11,931 nucleotides of DNA, from NCBI GenBank assembly GCA_030590585.1, contig JAUUYD010000026.1:1-11931 (forward strand). Reading direction: 5' to 3'. Origin of the DNA: Spirochaeta sp. (GTDB lineage: Bacteria; Spirochaetota; Spirochaetia; Spirochaetales_E; Spirochaetaceae_B). The notes beneath the pieces are model-generated. The model had not been told where the DNA came from, searched no databases, and saw nothing but the letters and a program-made list of their open reading frames with translations. Positions 1 through 6,648 of the stretch are shown piece by piece; within the stretch, counting starts at the first letter, position 1, and each line of letters begins with the position of its first letter. Position numbers and translations under genes: made by a program.

Positions 1-2
1 AG

Positions 3-464
3 GATTCCATTCATGACTTGAAATTGGCTTCAACAATGCATGATATCGGCAAAATCGGTATACCGGATGAGATTCTTCTCAAACCCGGTGTGCTGACAGA
101 AGAAGAATTCACAACAGTAAAAACCCATACTGAAATCGGATTCAGACTATTAAAAACTTCTTCACGCCCACTGTTCAGAATTGCTTCAATGATATGCCTG
201 GAACATCACGAACGTTTTGACGAGTCTGGATACCCTTCTGAAATCAAAGGCGGAGATATTCATTTAAATTCCCGTATAGTATCAATTTGTGATGTTTTTG
301 ACTCCATCACACATGGGAAGCTGCATCGAGATCCCTGGACCATCAACAAAGCAGCGGACTACCTTGGAGAGGAAAAAGGAAGGTCCTTCGATCCAGAACT
401 TGTAGATATATTTATTGATAATCTTGAATCTGTAATTCAAATCCATCATGACTATCCTGATTAA
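3..464 (+). CDS. HD-GYP domain protein, 3' end only (probable cyclic di-GMP phosphodiesterase)
   Basis: The reading frame is open to the left edge, so the start and any N-terminal sensor or receiver domain lie outside the window. About 153 residues are visible. HD-GYP proteins hydrolyse cyclic di-GMP at a metal centre. The metal-binding pattern is present: HDIGK at visible residues 13-17, a His in KTHTEIG at about 42, HHE at 68-70, GYP at 76-78 and the Asp of CDVFD near 97. Two spots differ from the usual pattern: the segment normally read D-G-x-GYP is DESGYP here, and the usual R-P-Y after DVFDALT is replaced by HGKLHRDPW. These changes could alter activity, but the metal ligands look intact. 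The gene stops 62 nt before gatC and seems functionally unrelated to it. Family assignment is firm; catalytic activity is inferred. Confidence 0.85.
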   Translation, partial: DSIHDLKLASTMHDIGKIGIPDEILLKPGVLTEEEFTTVKTHTEIGFRLLKTSSRPLFRIASMICLEHHERFDESGYPSEIKGGDIHLNSRIVSICDVFDSITHGKLHRDPWTINKAADYLGEEKGRSFDPELVDIFIDNLESVIQIHHDYPD

Positions 465-491
465 TGATTTATCGGCAGTTCATTGCCGTTA

Positions 492-521
492 TTGACAATC
501 GCCTCCGGCGGCAGGTATAAA
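492..521 (+). promoter_or_regulatory. Candidate sigma70-type promoter for gatCAB
   Basis: A perfect TTGACA (492-497) is followed after 18 nt by TATAAA (516-521). The hexamers match consensus well, but the -10 box ends only 5 nt before the gatC ATG at 527. Transcription would therefore begin at or next to the start codon. That implies a leaderless transcript, or that this promoter is not the one used and GCAGG at 511-515 acts as a ribosome site on a longer transcript. Confidence 0.45.
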
Positions 522-526
522 TCTCC

Positions 527-811
527 ATGGCTCAAACACAAGATGAATGGTCTTTAACGGCCGAACTCGCACGATTGGAACTTGATAAAGACGAAGCTCT
601 AAAGTTAGCACAGGAAGCGGAACGCATGCGGGAATTATTTCTAACCATGTCCCGGGCAGATGTTGATAATCTGGAACCAACCACTCACGCTTTTTCACGG
701 AAAAACAGTGTTAGAAATGATTGTATTGATTCTTTTGATAACGTCGAAAGTCTGATTAATGCATCCCCTGAGCAGGAAGATGATTTTTTCCTGATCCCGA
801 ACGTTCTGTAG
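527..811 (+). CDS. gatC: Asp-tRNA(Asn)/Glu-tRNA(Gln) amidotransferase subunit C
   Basis: At 94 residues it has the normal size for GatC, the small subunit that wraps around GatA and GatB and stabilises the amidotransferase. The N-terminal helix pattern (LTAELARLELDKDEA) and the closing FFLIPNVL, equivalent to the usual fFxxPxVL tail, identify the family. GatC is weakly conserved, so position directly ahead of gatA (10 nt gap) is strong supporting evidence. The ATG at 527 fits the family's N-terminus. The nearest purine-rich ribosome site, GCAGG at 511-515, is weak and overlaps the gap between the candidate promoter hexamers, so the message may be leaderless. It is the first gene of a gatC-gatA-gatB run. 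Confidence 0.9.
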   Translation: MAQTQDEWSLTAELARLELDKDEALKLAQEAERMRELFLTMSRADVDNLEPTTHAFSRKNSVRNDCIDSFDNVESLINASPEQEDDFFLIPNVL

Positions 812-821
812 CGAGGTTTTC

Positions 822-2231
822 ATGCCCCAGATATTACCTGAATGGTCCGGTGTAATGAATAACCCTGACCTGAAAAAAAGTTATTCCCGGCGTGTTGCCG
901 AAATTGACGCCAGTATTGGCAGTTTTCTCAGTTTCAATCCGGAGGACCGGAATGCGGATTCTGGAAAAATGGGACCACTTTCCGGTATTCCGTTCGCTGT
1001 CAAGGATAACATTGCCGTAAAGGGGCGCCCTTTAACTTGCGGATCCCGCATCCTTGAGAATTTTGAAGCTCCCTATACCGCCACCGCAGTCAGTCGTCTT
1101 GAAGATGCCGGAGCCATTGTAGTTGGAAAAACAAATCTGGATGAGTTCGGGATGGGTTCCTCAAATGAAAATTCGGCACTGGGTGTTACGGTCAATCCCT
1201 GGAATATGGATAGGGTACCCGGAGGATCCAGCGGCGGCAGTGCAGCAGCAGTTGCCGCGGGGCTTGTTCCTCTTGCGCTGGGCAGTGATACCGGTGGATC
1301 GGTAAGACAACCCGCCAATTTTTGCGGCATCTATGGTTTGAAACCAAGTTATGGGTCTGTGTCCCGATTTGGTTTAACAGCCTATGCCTCATCCCTGGAA
1401 GTCATTGGAGCCTTTACCAGGGATATAGACCTGATGGAAACAGCCTTCGGTATTATGTCCGGTCGGGATGAGCATGATCAGAGCTCATTGAGCGGCGATG
1501 CTTCGGATAATAATGATCCAAAGGGTGATTTGCGCCGTGTTGTAATATTGGAAGTTGATACAGATATGCTGGATACCCCGGTAGCCAGGGCCTATAAGCA
1601 AACCGAGGAGGCTCTTAAAGAAGCCGGATATTCAATTAGCAGAGTAAGCCTACCTTCCCTGGAACTTGTTGTACCAGCTTATTATACCATTGCAACCGCC
1701 GAGGCCAGCGCTAATCTTGCCAGGTATAATGGAATACGGTATGGGAACGCACCGGACTATGCTGAAAATCCAACCCAGTTGATGAAAAAGGCCCGGCATG
1801 AAGGATTCGGTAATGAGGTAAAACTGAGGATACTTCTGGGAACATATGTACTTCGATCCGGTTTTCAGGATCAGTATTATGGTAAAGCACAGAAAATCAG
1901 AACATTGATCCGGAATGAGCTGTCAGAAGTTTTCTCCTCTGCCGACTTACTTCTTATGCCGGTATTTCCAACCCAGGCCTTTTTGAAAGGGGATGCGGGT
2001 ATGGATGATTATAAACAGAGATTGGCTGATGTTTTCACCTGTCTGGCTAATCTTTCGGGTCAGCCTGCTCTTTCAATACCTGTAGCTGTTGACGGCGGCC
2101 TGCCCACAGGTGTTCAGTTCATGGCCCCTGCGTTTGCTGAAAATAGATTGTTCAGGGCAGCTCGGGATCTGAGCAGCTTTTTTCCATTGCAAATGGCGCC
2201 TGATGCGCTTGAAATCGGGAGCCTTACATGA
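822..2231 (+). CDS. gatA: Asp-tRNA(Asn)/Glu-tRNA(Gln) amidotransferase subunit A (amidase)
   Basis: GatA hydrolyses glutamine and passes ammonia through a channel to GatB. The 469-residue protein has the full amidase signature. The catalytic Lys is about residue 61 in GIPFAVKDN. The cis-Ser is about 136 in the GGSSGGS loop. The nucleophile Ser is about 160 in SDTGGSVRQPA. Spacing between the three agrees with the Ser-cisSer-Lys triad known for the family. Length is slightly below the usual 480-490. The ATG at 822 has GAGG at 813-816 five nt upstream, overlapping the end of gatC. The stop overlaps the gatB start by four bases (ATGA), which suggests translational coupling. Function is well supported; whether the substrate is Asp-tRNA(Asn), Glu-tRNA(Gln) or both cannot be read from GatA. 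Confidence 0.97.
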   Translation: MPQILPEWSGVMNNPDLKKSYSRRVAEIDASIGSFLSFNPEDRNADSGKMGPLSGIPFAVKDNIAVKGRPLTCGSRILENFEAPYTATAVSRLEDAGAIVVGKTNLDEFGMGSSNENSALGVTVNPWNMDRVPGGSSGGSAAAVAAGLVPLALGSDTGGSVRQPANFCGIYGLKPSYGSVSRFGLTAYASSLEVIGAFTRDIDLMETAFGIMSGRDEHDQSSLSGDASDNNDPKGDLRRVVILEVDTDMLDTPVARAYKQTEEALKEAGYSISRVSLPSLELVVPAYYTIATAEASANLARYNGIRYGNAPDYAENPTQLMKKARHEGFGNEVKLRILLGTYVLRSGFQDQYYGKAQKIRTLIRNELSEVFSSADLLLMPVFPTQAFLKGDAGMDDYKQRLADVFTCLANLSGQPALSIPVAVDGGLPTGVQFMAPAFAENRLFRAARDLSSFFPLQMAPDALEIGSLT

Positions 2232-3661
2232 GAGCCCACGAGAAGTATGACGTTTTTATTGGTCTTGAAATCCATATTCATCTGAAAACACAATCCAAAA
2301 TGTTCTGTTCCTGCAAGGCCCATTACGGTGATGAACCGAACACCAACGTTTGTCCAGTCTGTCTGGGATATCCGGGTACTCTGCCTCTGGTGAATAAGCG
2401 GGCCCTGGAGTTGGGATATCTTGTTGCCAGATCTTTGAAGTGCCGAATAGCAAAGCGTACGAGTTTTGCCAGAAAAAACTATTTTTATCCGGATATGCCG
2501 AAAAATTATCAAATTTCTCAATTTGAAGAGCCTGTGGGTATTGAAGGACTGGTTGAAGCCGATTTCGGTGAAGCGGGAGTTCGAAATATAAGGATTCACG
2601 ACGTTCATCTGGAAGAAGATGCCGGCAAGATGATTCATGCCGGTGATGTTACCCTCCTTGATTACAACCGGGCTGGATATCCGCTGTTGGAAATAGTTAC
2701 AGAGCCGGATCTTCGTTCCGGTGAGGAAACAGAGGATTTTCTGAGAGATTTTCAGCGTCTTGTTCGTTATCTCGGTGTGAGTGACGGGAATATGGATGAA
2801 GGTTCGATGAAATGTGACGCCAATATTTCACTGAACCATCCGGGCAAGGGACTTGGTACCAAGGTGGAGCTCAAAAATATGAATTCCCCACGTTTCGTTC
2901 GCCTTGCCTTGAATCATGAAGTCATCAGGCAGGCTGAGGTTCTTGATGCCGGCGGTTCATTGGTACAGGAAACCAGATTATGGAACGAGAACCGGGATAT
3001 TACAGAAGTCATGCGCCGGAAAGAGGCCTCTGATGATTATCGGTATTTTCCGGAACCTGATATGCCTCCCTTCATTCCCGATGAGACATTCCTTGCCGGT
3101 GTTGATGCCGGGATGGTTGAACTTCCTCTGGATATGAAACGGCGTCTGCAATTTGAATACAAACTCAATCCGGAGCAGGCAGAATTTATTCATGATGATG
3201 CGGCAACCGCGAAACTGTTCGAAGATACTGTTAAATCCGGCGCTTCACCCCGGGATGTGGCGGTATGGCTTTCATCCGATATCAGAAAGCTTATGAACAG
3301 GGATAATCTTTCTCATTCCAGTAGTCCTCTGAACGCAAAACGATTCTCAAGCCTGCTCAATCTTATTGAAGAGGGATTAATCAGCGGTAAAATTGCAAAA
3401 AAGGTGCTGGATTGTATTTTTTCCGACGATGAAGACCCTGAAACTATAGTGGAGAGGAATGGATGGTCACAGATCAGTGATCCTGCTGAACTGGGAATCA
3501 TTGTTGAAAAAGTTCTTCTCGCAAATCCTGAAGTTGTAACAGCAATCAGGGGTGGAGATGTGAAACAACTGGGATTCTTAATGGGGCAGGTGATGCACTT
3601 ATCCGATGGGAAGGCAGCCCCTGAGCTCACAAAAGTCATTCTGGATGAAAAACTCAGCTAA
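2228..3661 (+). CDS. gatB: Asp-tRNA(Asn)/Glu-tRNA(Gln) amidotransferase subunit B
   Basis: GatB binds the misacylated tRNA, activates its side chain with ATP and completes amidation using ammonia from GatA. In 477 residues it shows the N-terminal GLEIH (about 12-16, Mg-binding Glu and His), four Zn-type cysteines at about 27, 29, 42 and 45 (CSC...CPVC), the YFYPDMPKNYQISQFE block (about 85-100), the DYNRAGYPLLEIVTEPD signature (about 145-161) and a DYRYFPEPDMPP stretch (about 270-281). The C-terminal third is the helical GatB/YqeY tRNA-binding region, ending in LGFLMGQVM and a final KVILDEKL-like helix. GGGAG at 2217-2221 sits six nt before the ATG, inside gatA. Length is normal and all expected motifs are present. 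Confidence 0.97.
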   Translation: MRAHEKYDVFIGLEIHIHLKTQSKMFCSCKAHYGDEPNTNVCPVCLGYPGTLPLVNKRALELGYLVARSLKCRIAKRTSFARKNYFYPDMPKNYQISQFEEPVGIEGLVEADFGEAGVRNIRIHDVHLEEDAGKMIHAGDVTLLDYNRAGYPLLEIVTEPDLRSGEETEDFLRDFQRLVRYLGVSDGNMDEGSMKCDANISLNHPGKGLGTKVELKNMNSPRFVRLALNHEVIRQAEVLDAGGSLVQETRLWNENRDITEVMRRKEASDDYRYFPEPDMPPFIPDETFLAGVDAGMVELPLDMKRRLQFEYKLNPEQAEFIHDDAATAKLFEDTVKSGASPRDVAVWLSSDIRKLMNRDNLSHSSSPLNAKRFSSLLNLIEEGLISGKIAKKVLDCIFSDDEDPETIVERNGWSQISDPAELGIIVEKVLLANPEVVTAIRGGDVKQLGFLMGQVMHLSDGKAAPELTKVILDEKLS

Positions 3662-3749
3662 AGGCAAAGAATACCTAAGTCCTTCGGATATCCCGGTACA
3701 TATGCCGCCGGCTGTTCTCAAATGTACAGACTGTGATAGTATGCTCTGA
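3645..3749 (+). CDS. Possible 34-residue microprotein overlapping the gatB end
   Basis: A short frame starts inside the last codons of gatB (+1 relative to it) and runs 88 nt past the gatB stop. It encodes 34 residues ending in LKCTDCDSML, which contains a C-x2-C pair. No ribosome site precedes its ATG, so it would need translational coupling to gatB. I know no matching family. It occupies most of the 129-nt gap between gatB and aspS. It may be chance; an open frame of this length is expected often enough by accident. Confidence 0.15.
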   Translation: MKNSAKGKEYLSPSDIPVHMPPAVLKCTDCDSML

Positions 3750-3790
3750 TTTTTGAAAGAACCTCATATAACTGAAGGAACCCTGACAAT

Positions 3791-5065
3791 ATGGACAGAA
3801 CACTTGCTCTTGATGCCTTGAATAAAATCGGAGAAACCGTGGAAGTGGCCGGGTGGGTCCACCGTGTCCGTAATCTCGGCGGTGTCGTTTTCATCATTCT
3901 TCGTGACAGATCCGGTTTAATTCAGCTGGTAACGGATAGTGACTTCACCTTGTCTGTTGAGTCAGTTATTCGAGTCAGGGGAATTGTCAATGAAAATGAG
4001 AAAGCTCCGGGAGGGCGTGAAATAGCCCTGGAAAGTTTTGAAGTAATGGCTGAGGCCGCATCGGATCTACCCATCTCGGTGAATCAGGATCCTGAATCTT
4101 TGAGCCTGGAAGCCATACTCGACAACAGGATGATCAGCCTCCGGAACCCAAAGATTCTTTCCATTTTCCGCCTTCAGGCTACATGTATTAAAGCATTTGC
4201 GGATTTCTTTCACGGAGAAGATTTTACACAAATTAAAACCAGTAAAATAATCGGCGGAGGTTCAGAAGGCGGTACCAATCTTTTTTCCATGGATTATTTC
4301 GGCAAGACCGCTTATCTTGCTCAGTCCCCTCAACTCTACAAACAAACCATGATTGCCAGCGGTCTGGAGCGGGTTTTTGAGATCGGACATGCATACCGTG
4401 CTGAAAAGCATGAAACACCCAGACATATTAACGAGTACGTTTCTCTGGACATAGAAATGGCTTTCATCGAATCCGAGAAGCCGCTTATGGAAATAGAACG
4501 TCAATTTATGGCTTATTTATTCGAGACAGTAGGCCGGGAAAATGCCTCGGAACTGAAAGACTGGAATGCAACCGTTCCCAATCCCGATTCATGCGCAAAG
4601 ATACCAATAATTCCCCATGATGAAGCAAAAGCCATATTCAAATCTGTGACGGGAAAACGTGCCCTGGATATTAATCCTGAAGCTGAACGTGTACTTTGTG
4701 ACTGGGCCGAACGCGAGCATGGCATAGCAATGGTGTTTATTAATGAATTTCCCAGGCGTAAGCGCCCTTTCTACACTTATCCGCTTGGACAGAAAACCAT
4801 GAGTTTTGACCTTCTCTTCCGGGGCCTTGAAATTACGACCGGCGGCAGGCGCATCAACGAGTACTCCATGTTCACCCAGGCACTCGCCAATTTCGGAATG
4901 ACGGAAGAAGAGCTCGGTGCGTATGTAGATATTTTCAAATACGGATGCCCACCTCATGGGGGATTCGCCATCGGTTTGGAACGTATCACACAGAAAATTC
5001 TGGGCCTGGCAAACATCAAGGAAGCCACGTTGTTTCCCAGGGACAGGAAAAGGGTTTCTCCGTAA
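3791..5065 (+). CDS. aspS: Aspartyl-tRNA synthetase, archaeal-type (AspS2), probably non-discriminating
   Basis: This class IIb synthetase has 424 residues, far shorter than the roughly 590 of standard bacterial AspRS, because it lacks the GAD insertion domain. It matches the archaeal/AspS2 type. The OB-fold anticodon domain (about 15-90) opens with AGWVHRVRNLGG. The catalytic core has motif 1 near 137-156, motif 2 near 201-225 (YRAEKHETPRH, where F is usual for the first residue) and motif 3 near 390-399 (GFAIGLERI), and it ends FPRDRKRVSP. His24 and Pro73 fall where archaeal non-discriminating enzymes have His and Pro, instead of Trp and Lys in the Asn-excluding Thermococcus enzyme (alignment from memory). 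It should thus charge both tRNA(Asp) and tRNA(Asn). GAAGGA at 3774-3779 lies 11 nt before the ATG. It follows gatB by 129 nt and may share its transcript. Confidence 0.93.
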   Translation: MDRTLALDALNKIGETVEVAGWVHRVRNLGGVVFIILRDRSGLIQLVTDSDFTLSVESVIRVRGIVNENEKAPGGREIALESFEVMAEAASDLPISVNQDPESLSLEAILDNRMISLRNPKILSIFRLQATCIKAFADFFHGEDFTQIKTSKIIGGGSEGGTNLFSMDYFGKTAYLAQSPQLYKQTMIASGLERVFEIGHAYRAEKHETPRHINEYVSLDIEMAFIESEKPLMEIERQFMAYLFETVGRENASELKDWNATVPNPDSCAKIPIIPHDEAKAIFKSVTGKRALDINPEAERVLCDWAEREHGIAMVFINEFPRRKRPFYTYPLGQKTMSFDLLFRGLEITTGGRRINEYSMFTQALANFGMTEEELGAYVDIFKYGCPPHGGFAIGLERITQKILGLANIKEATLFPRDRKRVSP

Positions 5066-5090
5066 ACTGCCTGCTTAACAGGTTGTTGTT
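5064..5090 (+). terminator. Weak terminator-like hairpin after aspS
   Basis: CCTG (5070-5073) pairs with CAGG (5079-5082), with outer AAC/GTT pairing across a mismatch. It is followed by TTGTTGTTG. The stem is short and the T-tract interrupted, so this is a weak candidate. Its position right after the aspS stop and before the next gene's promoter is what makes it worth listing. Confidence 0.25.
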
Positions 5091-5100
5091 GACTTCTCCT

Positions 5101-5130
5101 TTAAACATTACTAAATTGCAAATATATAAT
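5101..5130 (+). promoter_or_regulatory. Candidate promoter for the DUF427 gene
   Basis: A perfect -10 box TATAAT lies at 5125-5130. The -35 region is poor: TAAACA at 5102-5107 with a 17-nt gap matches four of six positions. A start near 5137 would give a leader of about 16 nt containing AAGGAG at 5141-5146. This suggests the DUF427 gene can be expressed apart from the gatCAB-aspS run. Confidence 0.5.
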
Positions 5131-5152
5131 GCAGTTATGTAAGGAGCTGTTT

Positions 5153-5440
5153 ATGAAAGCCATATGGAATGGAACGGTAATTGCGGAAAGCAGTAATACC
5201 ATAATCGTTGAGAGCAATCATTATTTTCCACCGGAAAGCGTAAAGTCTGATTATCTCAAGGATTCTGAAACTCACACTGTCTGTCCCTGGAAAGGATTGG
5301 CACATTACAGGAATATATCTTTAAACGGTGAAGTGAATGAGGATGCCGTATGGTACTATCCTGAACCCAGGGAAGCCGCTGAAAGACTCGGTATCAAGAA
5401 CTACATGGCGTTCTGGCATGGTGTCGAGGTAATTGAATAG
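5153..5440 (+). CDS. DUF427 domain-containing protein
   Basis: This 95-residue single-domain protein matches DUF427, a widespread small family of unknown biochemical role. Visible hallmarks in order are KAIWNGTVIAES at the N-terminus, NHYFPPESV (about 22-30), the THTVCPWKG core with Cys44-Pro-Trp-Lys-Gly, AVWYYPEP (about 65-72) and the closing YMAFWHGVEV. There is no signal peptide or membrane segment, so it is probably cytosolic. I chose the ATG at 5153 over an in-frame ATG at 5129 because AAGGAG (5141-5146) stands six nt before it and the protein then begins at the family's usual point; the 5129 start would also lie within the -10 box. It has its own promoter and converges on the next gene, so context says little about function. 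Confidence 0.88.
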   Translation: MKAIWNGTVIAESSNTIIVESNHYFPPESVKSDYLKDSETHTVCPWKGLAHYRNISLNGEVNEDAVWYYPEPREAAERLGIKNYMAFWHGVEVIE

Positions 5441-5455
5441 CTCTTCTCATTCAAA

Positions 5456-5487
5456 GCACTGACGACGGGTTCTGCGGATGTCAGTGC
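5456..5487. terminator. Inverted repeat between convergent genes, possible bidirectional terminator
   Basis: GCACTGAC (5456-5463) and GTCAGTGC (5480-5487) form a perfect 8-bp stem with a 16-nt loop. It starts 3 nt after the end of the minus-strand gene at 5491 and lies 15 nt after the DUF427 stop. Neither side has a good T-run (TTTG on the minus side), so rho-independent action is uncertain, but the placement between two converging genes fits a shared 3' end. Confidence 0.45.
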
Positions 5488-5490
5488 CGA

Positions 5491-6390
5491 TTACCAGAGT
5501 GGAGAAGGATAAATCCCTTCTTTGATCAGGGATTCCAGTGTGGCCTTTACCGCCGGTTTATCTTCAGGGAATGTCACCCCGAACCATACCGCATCGGTTT
5601 TAAGTACTTTTACAGTCATCATTCCCATTGAAATAAGAGCGTCAATTTCTGTAGGGATGAGATACTCAGTTTTCATACCCGTCCCCGATTCTTTAAGAAA
5701 CTCGGCAAATCTCTTTTCCAGTATTGGAAATAACGCAGGTGAGAATCCCCAGAAATTCATGGATGCAATTTCTTCTCCTGTCATGGAGCAGTTCTTTCCG
5801 TCATCCTGATATTCAACAACTCCCATATCGTTTCTACCGATTTTGAATCTTTCAGTGACAGCGCTGAGAATATCATCGCTTATATTGCATACACCCCTGG
5901 TGACATATCCATGAGGGCTTAAGGTATTGGCAAGTTTGTATCCTACCAGAAACCCTTCAAGAGACTCCAGGCTCAACGCTTCAAGCCCCTTTACTCCCTC
6001 ACAGAACGCTTCAGCTCCGTAGAAATCGTCTGCGTTGATAACAACAAAGGGCTCTTTTACCAGATTTCTACATGCCAGAACAGCATGGCCGGTTCCCCAG
6101 GGTTTTTCACGTCCCTCGGGTACCGTGTAGGCTTCCGGTAGGTCGTGCAGCTCCTGAAAAGCGTAGTCTACATCAATAAAACCCTTGAAACGGTTACCGA
6201 TGGTTTCCCTGAATGTTTTTTCGATATTCTTTCTGATGATAAAAACCACTTTACCGAACCCGGCCTTCGCGGCATCCCTCACCGAGTAATCAAGAATAAT
6301 TTCGCCATTGGGGCCCATGGGATCAATCTGTTTGATGCCGCCGTAACGACTGCCCATACCGGCAGCCATGATGACTAATGTTGGTTTCAT
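5491..6390 (-). CDS. Nucleotidyltransferase family protein (sugar-nucleotide pyrophosphorylase-like)
   Basis: The 299-residue protein has the GT-A-type nucleotidyltransferase fold. It begins VIMAAGMGSRYGGIKQ (about 6-21), the nucleotide-binding GxGxR...K loop. KPWGTGHAVL (about 96-105) and INADDFYG (about 118-125, with the metal-binding Asp) follow. Such enzymes join a sugar phosphate to an NTP and release pyrophosphate; the sugar and base here cannot be read from sequence. I start at the ATG at 6390 because AGGAG (plus-strand 6397-6401) is six nt upstream and the fold begins right there. A longer frame exists up to 6648 but its extra part is the hairpin block. The gene follows prs on the same strand after that 258-nt structured gap, so co-transcription with prs is possible. 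Confidence 0.87.
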   Translation of the reverse strand: MKPTLVIMAAGMGSRYGGIKQIDPMGPNGEIILDYSVRDAAKAGFGKVVFIIRKNIEKTFRETIGNRFKGFIDVDYAFQELHDLPEAYTVPEGREKPWGTGHAVLACRNLVKEPFVVINADDFYGAEAFCEGVKGLEALSLESLEGFLVGYKLANTLSPHGYVTRGVCNISDDILSAVTERFKIGRNDMGVVEYQDDGKNCSMTGEEIASMNFWGFSPALFPILEKRFAEFLKESGTGMKTEYLIPTEIDALISMGMMTVKVLKTDAVWFGVTFPEDKPAVKATLESLIKEGIYPSPLW

Positions 6391-6422
6391 TGTTTTCTCC
6401 TGAATTGAGATTTGAGTCCAGT

Positions 6423-6637
6423 TATTCCCAAGCGAAATGAGCGGAATACAGCGGGTTCGCAAAGCGAACTTGCGAGCAGTGAACAAGTTCATTCTGACGG
6501 GATCGTTCCTCGGCTTTCGCCTCCGGTACGACCCTTGATCCGAATGAGCGCAGGGAAAGCATGGTGTAATACCCCGCGGCTCTGCCGCGGAAAGGAGTCG
6601 CCAAAGTCGACTCGGGGTCCAGGGCTCTGCCCCAGGG
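6423..6637. repeat. Chain of consecutive hairpins in the prs-nucleotidyltransferase gap (possible interspersed palindromic element)
   Basis: Nearly all of the 258-nt gap is made of consecutive inverted repeats. TATTCC 6423-6428 pairs with GGAATA 6443-6448. GTTCGC 6455-6460 pairs with GCGAAC 6464-6469 over an AAA loop. A long nested hairpin spans 6489-6547: outer TCATTC/GAATGA, middle GGG..CGT/ACG.CCC, inner GGC/GCC around TTTC. CCGCGGC 6574-6580 pairs with GCCGCGG 6584-6590 over TCT. GAGTCG 6595-6600 pairs with CGACTC 6608-6613. GGGC 6622-6625 pairs with GCCC 6629-6632, again over TCT. The base composition is more GC-rich than the flanks. No family-like protein is encoded on either strand. 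It may be a repeated palindromic element or a structured RNA in the transcript; one copy cannot tell which. Confidence 0.55.
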
Positions 6638-6648
6638 TATGATACCAT

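Noticed and set aside
473..488. CGGCA/TGCCG hairpin after the HD-GYP gene as a terminator
   Set aside because: Only five base pairs with no T-run (TTATTG follows), and it runs into the candidate -35 box.
2114..2638. 174-residue frame antisense to the gatA/gatB junction
   Set aside because: Both sense genes are intact and conserved here, and the antisense product resembles no family.
3662..3790. T-box or other tRNA-sensing leader before aspS
   Set aside because: The gap is only 129 nt and has no T-box core, specifier-loop layout or terminator/antiterminator pair that I can see.
6391..6648. Extending the nucleotidyltransferase upstream to 6648 (385 residues)
   Set aside because: The extra 86 residues are translated hairpin sequence. 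AGGAG and the nucleotide-binding N-terminus both point to the ATG at 6390.
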